Source: Fragum whitleyi (lineage: Eukaryota; Mollusca; Bivalvia; Cardiida; Cardiidae). From it: a DNA stretch of 64,000 bases. Location: contig OX411544.1 in NCBI GenBank assembly GCA_948146395.1, positions 37,220,457 through 37,284,456 of the forward strand, read 5' to 3'. The translations under genes were made by a program, and so were the position numbers. A model generated the notes under the pieces. The model was not told the DNA's origin. It did no database searches and saw only the letters and a program-made list of their open reading frames with translations. Positions 1-12,200 of this stretch are shown here, piece by piece. The stretch's first letter is position 1, and every line of letters starts with the position of its first letter.

Positions 1-286
1 AATCTATTGTCGGGAATTTCGGTCTAGGATTATTTGATTTATTATAAGTCATAAACTGTGTGCAGCCATCCATTACTTATGCATTTTTTGTTTGGATGTG
101 AAATTAATATGAATCGTTCAACTGCTTCAGTTTTTTTGCAAGTTTGAATATATTAATTGCCCCATCAATATGCATATACTTTTCTCGCATAACAATATAT
201 CATTTAAGATTAATTGACCTAATCCAAATAAAAATTGAACAACCCTCGTATATGTTAATCTAACTTGGTAACTCACTCTGTCATAG

Positions 287-3200
287 GAATCTGATGATGA
301 GGAACAGTTTATAGATGCACCAGATCCTGACTCAGAGGGGGAAGGTGTGAAACTAGAGCAGAGTGAACGGGATAGACAAAAACAACTGAAAAACATGAAA
401 GGGACAAGTCATAAACCTTCATCATGGGTACACAGGAAGAATTTCAACCGTAAGTTTCACAGTCATCGCTTGTTATCTTATAGAGCCAAAGGTGACATAT
501 CAATGGCTCAGCGCAAAACAGTTTTAACTGCCTATAAACTTATAGGCAGTTACAACAGTTTTGTGCAGAGCCATCAATATATTTGTACCATCTCTGTCTG
601 TTTGTCCAGATGTCAATTCATGCATCAACATTTTATGACTGCAATTCCTTGTACAGTTATGGATGGATTCAGATGAAATCTTCACTGAGTGTTCCTTGTC
701 ACCTGACCTAGCATATATTGTTGGGGCTTTGGGATATTTATTAGAACACCCATTTATGTGGCAGCCTATTTTACAACCTTTGCATTCTTGTCTTATGCCT
801 TATTATGCTAGTCTGAATATTCCTGCTTACATAGAAGTTATAGACAATGAGCAGCCTGCACATATGTGCAGTCTGAATTAAGTCTATACCAACTTAAAGT
901 AAAACAGTGTTAGGGGGAGAGACAGAAACACCTTAACAAGATGAAAGTTGTGAACCTTCATCATGGGTTCAATGGAAAATTTTCAATCACAAGTTTTACA
1001 GTCAACACTTTATCTCCACATAGGAGATGTTAAGTATCTTGTCGTATCAAAGTGTTCATGATTACCGAAGTCCGAAGAAGAATCATCGATTATTTCATTG
1101 CTTATTGATCCTCAAAATAGTATTTTCAAATCAGAAACGAAGAATTTCTTCCCATTTGTTAGACTCATTTGATATAATTATGCAGTTAGAAATATGGTGT
1201 AAAGAAGAGTAATTGGTTTGTTTATCTTCACTTTTAATTCCAGATAAATCAGAGAAGGGAGCCTATGATCCATTCCACCGTAATCCTCTATACTGTCAAG
1301 CAGATACAGAGTGTATTTGGGAACTAGAGAGATTAACTAGACATTATCATCCATCTGTGTCACTGTTTGCTAAACAAATACTTAAGGTAGTTATACAGGA
1401 TTCAACTCACTGATTACATATTGGTGATTATTTTCGAGTTGCTATTGTCATATAGCAGACAAAATTCTGCATTTATGTGGGATTAATCTGTACTTTCACA
1501 TGCCATTTACGTCCAGCATTTGTTTACTAAGATTCTTTTGGTCTGGGCCTATACACTTATCAATTTCAATGATACTGATCATTTTCTGCAATATTAGTCC
1601 CCAAAAAATAAATTTCTGCATTCCATTTAAAAAACAATAAACATTGGATTTGACGAATATACACATCAGTTGAGTATGCATGTCTAAAGTTAAATGAGCG
1701 CACAATGCTCTGATTCCAGAGTTAAATTTTGTAACGTCACTATTTTTTGCAGCAATGTCAATGTAAATAAAAATGACGGTGCAGTGTGAAATACAATTTA
1801 CTGGTATATTCATAGCTTTGGAGCTCATTTTAAACCATTTCTATAAATTATTTAGCTATCTCAGTCAAATAAATACTCTAGTCCTATTTATGGAATAAAA
1901 GGGATAATTCATGTTTTTCGGTTGTTAAAAGTTGCAGGGACCCTCGAATCTTACCCCTCAAAAATGTGACTTTACACTATACTATCAGTTAAGCTATTTT
2001 TGGAGAAAAATTACAGATATTGCTGAAACCTTGGTATCATCTAAGTCATTTTGTAAATATTTTGAAATTTGACAGTACAGTCAAAACTGTGTGAGTGGTC
2101 ACTCAAAAGTGGGGGCCAAACTGCCATAGGCAGCCAACGCAAATTAAATTTTTTTGCTCTTTAAAGTTACTGTGAATAGCAGCAATCTGTCATATGCAGC
2201 CAGCAGTCACATTTGATTGTCTGGATCGCTCTCACTGTAAATCCCCTTAAGCTGTCACTTGAGTCATCAAATTATAACAGGTGACTCTCTGATTAATGAA
2301 AAATTGATAATGCATCTAGATTATCGTATGTATTTACTGTGACGCTTACCCAATCAACACATCTACTAATTTCTGGTGTCTGTGCAACCAGCATATTATT
2401 TGTATGATAATGGTAGCAGATTATTGATATTTTGATTTCTCAACCTTTTGACCCTAACATTGCTGTTTAGTATCGGTTGTTTCTGTGGAAAAAGCGCCGC
2501 TCGTAGAAAATGTCAGGGGATTTTCCAAATGACGTCAACAAGCATTGTCAAGCATGCTGGAGAATCCCCAACTTTGTTTAGATCCTGCGCAATTGAAACA
2601 AATTGCTGCCAAATCCATAGGAACCGGCTTCTGCGAAAATTATAAAGACTAAAATGTCATATATCCAACGCTTTTATACATTTCCATTAAGCAGCCAACT
2701 CCTGTATGTGGCCAATTTTGCCTTGTCCTGTGGATGGCTACTATTGACAGTTTTGGCTGTATACATGTTCATTCCAAATTTTCAAGAAACTTTTCTCTTT
2801 TGGCAAATATGTAAATTGAAAACAGATTATTATAAAAAACAAGCCAATTTACAATTCTTAAATGTTAATTGTTAAGCTTTGCAAATTCAGTTGAGGTCAA
2901 TTATGAAGGTAATTAGATATTTGATGGCTATTTGTGTATTGTAACAAACTTACATAAATATTTCAGGGAGAACATATTCAGTATGATGGTAACCCATTAC
3001 AAGATTTCACCATTATAAGGTTCCTGGATAGATTTGTCTTCAAGAATCCAAAGAAAGATCATGGTAAAATTGATACCTTTTGAAATATTGATATGAGATG
3101 AAGAGAGATTTTGTTGATTTCATTGAGGAATGAAGATAAAACCTTATCACACTGCATGAATATGCGAAGCAGATACATACAGGAGTGTAATTTGGTTTTG

Positions 3201-6200
3201 AGTTTCATACATCTATGAAATCAACAAATATTATCTTCATATCTTATAACTAAATAACATTTAGCAAAAATGTAAGGATCTATCTGCAATAAATAGATTT
3301 CTTCTTTGACTACTTTGTGTGGAAGCTTAGAAAATAAGTGCATGCCCAAAATTATTTTCATTTGGAAATAAAAACAATTTTTCAGCCAATCAGAGTGAAT
3401 GGATCTTGATGAACAAAACTAGAATTAAATAGTTGGTCATTAGCCATTCATTAAAACAAAAATTAAACATTTAGATACACTTGGACGTTAAATCATTTTT
3501 GATTCTCTGCAAACGCTTTCAAAAACATGATTTAACTCTACAGTATGTCATTATTGAAAAGACATTGCAAATTATACAAAACAATTAACATAACAAATTA
3601 AACAAAAGAACAAGCCAACAAGAATTGACCTTTGCCAGAAATTATCAGTTTTAAGTCTGGCTCCATAAGTGCATTAACTGAAAAAAAAACATTTTACAGA
3701 AAAAAACCTCATCAATTATAAACCCTAGGTTTCTAAACCGTATATGGACCTTTTATTGAAATTTTTGTTTTTAAAGGTGTCCAGAAAAGAGTTGCAACAC
3801 TTGACAGGGTGAGATATGTCCCAATGGGGGTCAAACAAGTTTCAGTGGACAGTAGTGAATTTTTGAAAATGGACGAGACAAAAATACCTGTTGATGATGT
3901 CTTCTTTCATAGGTAGGAATACCTTATAATACAGACATTAAAATTGCAGCATGTGTATCACATTTCAAGCAATTTCTATAGTGTGCTAAGCAAAGACTCT
4001 GGTCAGCATGTGCATTTGCACAGTCTGTCCAGAGTCTTTACTTTGCTCCTCTTAGATAGATTGGGTCTCAAATTGTCTTTTGACAAACAAATACAATCCT
4101 CTTACAGGATCGTTACTGGATATGCTGCTAATTGTAAGCTTCTCAAGCGTGCTTCAAATTGTTGGTAATGTCACACACAGGTCAATTTATTTTCCCGTTT
4201 TCCAAAATTTTGGACTGGTCCAAATTAAAAGAGGATAAAGACAATATTGAAGAGTTTATGTTATTCATAATTCAAGCTGTCCTATGTGTTGGAAAAAAAG
4301 TGGGAAAGGTTATGTTGTTCATAAATCAAGCTGTCCTATGTGGTGGAAAAAAAAGTGAGAAAAGAAGAATTGCTTGCTACAAGCAAATCTCATTAGATCT
4401 AGGTCATACTGCCATAAGCCTGGTCAAGGGGTTGTATCGTAAGGCAAGGCATTTCAGAGTATTTCAGAGCATTAGTTGAGTAGCCAGGAAGCAAATGAAT
4501 ATTTTGACTTTGTCATGATGTGACGATTGTTGAAATTGGAATTGATATTTGTAAATGTTCTTTTAACACAAAAAGGTGATCAGTCACCATTAACCCTTGT
4601 TTTGCTGAAAAAAGAAATTTTGTCAAATTGCATGAAAATCAAAGTGATGAAAGCCCTGAATGCATTAATTGTGAGAAGTACTAATTGTGAGTCTTTCTTT
4701 AAAATCATTATTTCAAACCATTCTGGCTTACAAAGAAAAGAAAACCAAAACAGGTGGTATAGACTAGGATCAGACCGCACATATGTGCAGACTGATCTTT
4801 GTTCCAAGAATGAATATTCCAGGTTCAGCATTACAAGGGTTTGTTTCTTTACTACTGCAGGTATTTTAAAAGGAAAGCTTTGAAGAAGAAAAAGAAGGAG
4901 GAGGAAGAAGAATTCTCTGATGTTGATGATGCAGAGTTTGATGCTTATTTAGGTAAAGCTTGAATTATTTGACCTGATATTAACCAGCTCTGGATTCAGG
5001 ATGACAAAACAGTACTATACTAGTCAAAACTTCTAACTGGCCACTTTTAAGACAAAGATAATTTTTTCTGTGGTGTTTGGATTTTCGTAAAATTTGCTAT
5101 GTGAATTTTTAAGAAATTTTCCAGATGATTTTGGCAAAAAAGTACCGTTATTTCATTTAAATTAAAGCTCAAAAAGCTCTAAAACGCACAGAGCTCGAAA
5201 TATTGTCAATGTAGCGATTTTTGTCTCATGGGTAGTTAGCTGCACCATAGACAAGGAAAAAAATGAAAAATTTCGACAATTGTGCGCAGCATATGGCCCT
5301 AGAAGAAGGTGATAGATTTTATGTATGCAGAAAAACGGTTCCTAGAAACAACACCTAAATTACGTTTTTCATCAAAAATGCATAAAATATAGACGGACAA
5401 TTCCAGTTGAGCTACAAAATGTAGGATATCTGAAAAAAGTCAATTTGATACATCGTTTTTTAGCTCCACTGGCCAAAGGCCAGCGAGCTATTGTCATGGC
5501 AGGGTGTCCGTCGTGTGTCCGTGTGTGCGTCCGTGCTCAAACTTTTTCTTTAAACATCTTCTCCTCCCAAACCAATGGGCGGATTTTAACCAAACTTGGT
5601 AGAAATGATCCTTGGGTGGCCCTCTTCTTGAATTGTTCAAAGAATTTTGATTGGCCCCCAAATATGGGCGTGGCAGGGCGTGGCATGTTTTCACTTTGAA
5701 ATCTTTAAAAATCTTCTCCTCCCAAACCATTGGGCCGATTTCAATGAAACTTGGCATGGATGTTCCTTTGGTGACCCTTTACTTAAATTGTAGCCGCCGT
5801 CATAGCGCAGTTGGTAGCGCGTCGGACTGTCAAACTAGAGGTCACGGGTTCAATCCCCGACGGCGGCACTCATTCTTTCCGACTATTTGTCTCTCACCAA
5901 TGGGTCGATAATCGTAGATCTATGTGAGATAGTAGCTGGAGGCTAGGAAAGGATGTAATGGTAGTACTGGCGTGAGAAATACCAGGAATCCATTGTTAGG
6001 TGCTCCAGCCGCCGCGATATAACTGAAATAATGTTGAAAGCGGCGTAAAACCCCATTCAATCAATCAATCAATTTACTTAAATTGTTCAAGAAATTTTGA
6101 TTGGTCCATAAATATGGGTGTGGCAGGGCGGGGCATATTTTGAGCCCAAAATCTTTGAACGTTATCTCCTCCTGAATCACTGGGCCAATTTAAATGAAAC

Positions 6201-9200
6201 TTTAACAGAATGTTTCTTGGTTGACCCATTACTTAAATAGTTCAAGAAATTTTTATTGGTCCTTAAATATAGGCGTGGCAGGGCGGGGCCTTTTTTGAGC
6301 CTGAAATTTTCGAATGACATTTTCTCCTGAACCACTTGGCTGATTTCAGTGAAACTTTACCAGAATGGTCCTTGAGTGTCTCTTTTCAAAAATTATTTGC
6401 TAAATTTTGATTGGTCCATAAATTTGGGTGTGGCAGGGCGGGGCTTATTTTGAGGCCAAAATCTTTGAACGATATCTCCTCCAGAACCACTCAGCCAATT
6501 TCAATGAAACTTTACTAGAATTTTTTTTGGGTGACTTTTTACCTAAATTGTTAAAGAAATTTTGATTGGTCCATAAATATGGGCGTGGCAGGCTGGGCCT
6601 ATTTTGAGCCCGAAATCTTTGAACGGCATCTTCTGAACCTTATGTTTAAATAAGATGGGTGAAGGGTTGCAGGTTCATTGTGATTGAGTATTTTGGTGCA
6701 ATGTGGACCAGAACCAGTTAATCATTATTGAATAGGTCTTAGGAAATTTCAGAGTGTTAATGTATTTATTTAAAGAAATGAAAGTCTACAGATTTTAAAG
6801 CCAGTGGAGCGGTAGAGGTCCTCTTTGGCCTCTTGTTTCACACCAGACCATATTTGAGCATATTCGCTAGATAAAATGGTTTGCCGGTTGAATTTAAATA
6901 CCATTTTACCATGGCGCCTATTCTTTCTGTTTCTCCTGTAGTCAAAGGTCACACAAAATTGACAATGTTTTCCAATTTTTTTTTAGCTCCACTGGCCGAA
7001 GGCCAGCAAGCTATTGTCATGGCGGTGTGTCCGTCGTGCGTGCGTGCGTCCGTCCGTCCGTGCGTGTGTCTGTGCGTAAACTTTTTCTTTAAACATCTTC
7101 TCCTCCAAAACCTATGGGCGGATTTTGATGAAACTTGGTAGAAATATTCCTTGGGTGACCCTCTTCTAAAAGTGTTAAAGAAATTTTGATTGACCCCCAA
7201 ATATGGGCGTGGCAGGGCGTGGCATTTTTTCACTTTGAAATCTTTTAAAATCTTCTCCTCCCAAACCGTTGGGCCAATTTCAATGAAACTTGGCATGGAT
7301 GTTCCTTGGGTGACCCTTTACCTAAATTGTTCAAGAAATTTTGATTGACCCCCAAATGTGGGCGTGGCAGGGCGGAGCTTATTTTGAGCCCAAAATCTTT
7401 GAATGACATCTCCTCCTGAACCACTGGGCTGATTTCAACCAAACTTTTATCAAAATGTTCCTGGGTTGACCCTTTACCTTAATTGTTCAAGAAATTTTGA
7501 TTGACCCCCAAATATGGGCGTGGCAGGGCGGGGCTTTTTTTGAGCCCGAAATCTTTGAATGACATCTCCTCCTGAACCACTGGGCCGATTTCAACCATAC
7601 TTTACCAAAATGTTCCTGGGGTAACCCTTTTCAAAAATTGTTCCTGAAATTTTGATTGGCCCCCAAATATGGGCGTGGCAGGGCAGGGCTTATCTGAGCC
7701 CGAAATCTTTGAACAACATTTCCTCCTTAACAATTCGGCCGATTTCAATGAAACTTTATCAGAATGTTCCTTGGGAGACCCTTTCCAAAAGTTGCTCTCA
7801 AAATTTTGATAGGCCCATAAACATGGGTGTGGCAGGGTGGGGCTTATTTTGAGCCCGAATTCTTTGAAGGACATCTCCTCCTGAATCACTGGGCTGATTT
7901 CAATGAAATTTTACCAGAATGTTCCTTCTGTGACCCTTTCAAAAATTGTATGCGAAATATTAATTAGCCCTTAAATATTGGCATGTGAGGGTGTGGCTTA
8001 TTTTGAGCCCGAAATCTTTGAACTACATCTCCTGATGAAGGTTGGGCCAATTTCAATGAAACTTTAGAATTTTGGTGCAATGTGAGCCATACCCAGTTAA
8101 TTAATATAAAATAGGTCTTAAGAGATTTCAAAGTGTTGTTTTCATTCAAAGAAAGATTCATTTAATGCAAGTCTAATGATGTTAAAGCCAGTGGAGCGAT
8201 ACAGGCCCTCTTGGGCCTCTTGTTTAGTCTTGGTTGCAGCTAACGATTTGCGGACTTTGATTTGTTGAATGTGTAATATCCCGAGCTGTATTAAGATTTA
8301 GAGCTTTTTGAGCTTTTCCTTTATTACACATCCAAATTTGATAACTATTGGTAAATCAAAATGGAAATCCACGTACATTATGCTTAAAAAATTCACACAT
8401 CAAATTTCATTAAAATATTATATTTTTAAAAAAAGTAATTGTCATTTTTATAGTGGCCGTTTAGGACTTTTGGCCAGTATATTTGACAATTAGTCCCTTC
8501 TTAGTATTTTGAGTTTGAGGCTTATTTAGGAATAGTTTAGTTTATTTGACCAGCCCTTTGTTCAGGATGACAATACAGTGCAAACTGTTTGCCAATTATA
8601 CCCTGCTTTGCATGTGCTCTTTTGTCCAAAGTGTGTTATGATTTGAAAATAGGATGCACCTATTGGTCATCCTGAGTGGAGGATTGTTTGGAAGCATCAT
8701 TTGAATATCAATTACTGACAATTTTGATTAATGAACAAACGATGTTGATAATGCAGAGTTTGAGGATTATTTAGGTATAATTTGGATTATTTGACCTGAT
8801 AGCCGCCGATGCAGTTGGTAGCGCATGAGACTGTCAATCTAGAGGTCCCGGGCTTGATCCTCAACAGCGGCAGTCATTCTTTCCCAAATATTTGTCTCTC
8901 ATAAATGGGTAGATTATTGTAGACCTATGTGAGATAGCAGCTAGAGGCTAGGAAAGGATGTCATGGTTGTACTGGTAAGAGAAATACCATGAATCCATTG
9001 TTAGGTGCTCCAGCCGCCAGGATATAACTGAAAAATGTTGAAAGTGGCATAAAACACCATTCAATAAATCAATTATTTGACTGGAGATTGGTTTATTTGA
9101 CCAGCCCTTTGTTAAGGATGACAAAACAGTGCAAACTGTTTGCCAATTATACCCTGCCTTGCATGTGCTCTTGTGTGCAAAGTTGGGTATGATTTGAAAA

Positions 9201-12200
9201 TAGGATGCACATATTGGTCATCCTGAATACAGGATGGTTTGGAAAGATCATTTAAATATCAATTACTAACAAATTTGATAAATGATCAAAGAATGGTGAT
9301 GATGCAAAGTTTGAAGCTAATTTGTACAGTTTGGTTTATTTGACCTGACATTGACCAGCTCTGCATTCAGGATGAAAAAACAGTGCAAACTAATTATTCC
9401 CTGCTTTGCATGTGCTTTGGTGTGCAAAGAGGGATATAATTTGTAAACAGTTTGCACCCATTGGTCATCCTGAATGTAGAATTGTATGGAAACATCATTT
9501 AAATATCAATTACTAACAAATTTGATCAAATGATCGATGTAGATTATGCAGAATTTTAAGCTCATTTATGTAGAGTTTTGTTTACTTAACCTGATATTGA
9601 CCTGTATGGAAAAGTCATCTAAGGTAGTGGACCTGAAATAGTTCTGCATTGTCTTGGAAGTCACTATCTTTAACCGTGTTAATTGACGTTTCCCCATGGT
9701 TTCATTTGGAAACCTTGGTTGACATTGTGAAAGATCATGAGTTCCCATATGTTGCTTTAATGTTACAGGTCCACTTCCCTAGATATTGATAACTGATAGA
9801 TTTGAACATTATATGATATGAATGATCTTTACTTCTCACATTTGATCCAAATAGAAGACCATGTATTTTCAATGAGCAATTTCATTCTAACTGACACAAG
9901 TTCATTCTTTTTCTTTTTGATTGTACAGAAAATTATCTGAATTTCAATAAAAGCACCATGTGCCTTTGCCTGACTGCATATGCAGAATAAAGCAAAATAT
10001 CAAGTAAAATAAATAAATTGTACAAAAAATCAGGAAAGTTATCCACCTTGATAGTCTGAATAGCTTTTGTGATGATAAACGCACATGCAAAGTTTCAAAT
10101 TCATATCATCAACAACAACAGAGATTTGTCAACGGCTATTTACCATGACAACTAATGGGCTAAAGTCAACAAATGATCTCAAGGTGATAACAAGAGCACT
10201 TTTTATTCAGAAGTCACAAATCGATGGCTCAGCACAAACAGTTGTGACTGCCTGTATGTTTGGCAGTTACAACTGTTTCACGCTGAGCCAACAAAATGAT
10301 GTACTATTTTGTTATCTTTCCATTTTGTGGATTATGATATTGATCGTAAAATGAAAACTTTTTTTTTATTATTCCAGATCGATTTGAAAAGAATTATGAT
10401 GAAGGGGAATTGACTTTGGGATATGATTTTGCCAGGTAGGTTATAGAGTATTTCTTTTCTGTTAGTTTGATGTTTAAACCATTTATCTATTTAATTATAA
10501 TGGAAATCAAATTTTCGATGAATAATTTTGACAATACTGTTGAATTAATGTATTGATCAATATTCAATATCCTATAATTATGCACTATCAACAATAATGT
10601 CAAACTTAAGGAACCCCCTGCAAACTTGCTCTCAGCCGTTTTCATTTGACAAAATTATTGATTATATGTTGGCCATTTTTAGAGATAGATCAATATAGTT
10701 ATTTCACATGTTATTTGTCATTGTAGATTTTTTTCTGTTTTTTTTTCATAAATTTGAAGATATTTAGTATAACTGTCAGCCTAAGATTTAATAAGCTTTT
10801 TTTAATGATGGACAAAGGCTACATTGTCATAAGAATCTCTTATTTTGAAAATATACAAGTTGGTTGTTCACGAGAAAGCAACCATTCAAATCAAACATTT
10901 ATTCTTTAATTGTAAAATCAGGTAAATGGTGATGTTCAGTAGGGTGGAATGAACACGAGAAGGGTTAAATCTACCCAGAAGTTGTCTTTAAAATTTTGAT
11001 AAATTTACTGTTTCAACAATGAAAGCTTAATGATAATCTAGGAGATGTCTTAATAATCTACATGAAAGCATTAAAGAAATAGTGGATATTGTTTGTTTCA
11101 GCGTGCAATCAATTTACCTTTCATTGAGTCCACTATATTGAAAATTAGCTATTGTTGTTTGCAAAATGAAAGGTTTGTCAATCTAATAAAAAAAACCCAA
11201 GTGACTATTATTTTGCCATTTTTAGCTCCACTGGCCAAGGGCCACTGGGGCAATTGTCATGGCGCTGTGTCCGTTGTGCATCTGTCCCTCCATGCGTCCG
11301 GTCGTCAACTTTTTCTTTAAATATCTTCTCCTCAAAAACTACTGGGTGAATTTCAACCAAACTTCTCAGGAATGATCCTTGGGTGACCCTCTTTCAAAGT
11401 TGTTCAAGAAATTTTGATCCAATGAAAAACATGGATTTTATAGGCGTGGCTTGAGTTTTCTTAGATTCTAATAGATGGATACCAATTAAATTTTACATGA
11501 ATGATCCTTGGGTGACCCTTTATCAGTCTACAAAAAAATATTGTGATTAGATGAAAAATATGTATTTTATGGGCGGAGGTCATTTTCTTATATGTTATGA
11601 AGAAGATACTTTAAAAATCATTTTCTCAGAATGTAACTGATGGATATCAACCAAACTTCATTGGAATGATCCTTGAGTGACCCTTTATCAGTCTACAAAA
11701 AATTATTGTGATCGGAAAAAAAAATATGTATTTTTTGGGCAGAGGACATTTCTCTATATGTTATGTAGTTCAAACTTTGAAAATCGTTTTCTCAGAATCT
11801 AATTGATGGATATCAACCAAATTTCACTGGAATGATCCTTGAGTGACCCTTTATCAGTCTATCAAAAATTATTGTGATCGGATGAAAAACATATATTTTA
11901 TGGGAAGAGGTCATTTTTATGCCAGGGTTCTCCCCAGAAAATTTTGAAGGCGTAGTGGCATATGTGCGCGGCTACATTGTCTGATTACTTCATATTTCTG
12001 TTAATAATAAAGGATGATTAAAGTGGTTTAATTGGATGAGGCTCTTTATATTTGTGAAGCAGGACTTTTGTTTTGTTGAATATATAATTTGATTTGAACT
12101 TATTTTTTTTCTTTGACACCTCTACATAGCATATATAGCATCTCTACATAAATAACTTAACCCCAAAGTCTTCAATAAAATGTTGCAAGATGGCTTAAAC

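Larger units (their letters stand above)
5013..8490. mobile_element. Composite element K with long (about 250 bp) inverted repeats
   Basis: Left arm 5013-5260 matches the reverse complement of 8220-8490. Shared blocks include AACTGGCCACTTTTAAGAC against AACGGCCACTATAAAAATGAC, TATGTGAATTTTTAAG against TGTGTGAATTTTTTAAG, AAAGCTCAAAAAGCTCTAAA in both arms, and GTTAGCTGCA in both. The interior is occupied by two complete family-A elements and a SINE. It lies inside the intron after CEBPZ exon 4861-4952. Confidence 0.7.
8500..9600 (+). repeat. Tandem copies of the CEBPZ fifth-exon tail plus intron start
   Basis: The end of exon 4861-4952 and the start of its intron (GATGATGCAGAGTTTGATGC, then TTATTTAGGTAAAG and ATTTGACCTGATATT) recur in altered form near 8507, 8738-8800, 9291-9355 and 9535-9600. 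Each copy is followed by the same CCAGC...TTCAGGATGAC hairpin segment (8554-8683, 9104-9232, 9356-9480). Spacing is about 245-275 bp once the SINE at 8801-9071 is removed. Later copies have lost the reading frame or the donor. Confidence 0.72.

Noticed and set aside
503..574. microRNA precursors for the family P palindromes
   Set aside because: The arms are too symmetric, the copies are dispersed and there is no sign of a conserved mature strand; structure alone does not support a miRNA call.
5793..5868. Functional tRNA-Asp gene
   Set aside because: The acceptor and T arms pair well but the anticodon stem does not, and a SINE body, a (TCAA)n tail and target duplications follow.
5445..7900. 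Many 60-115-codon open frames with sequences like GRGRAWH or [10 protein letters not shown]
   Set aside because: They recur on both strands of every family A copy and are translations of the 155-bp units, not genes.
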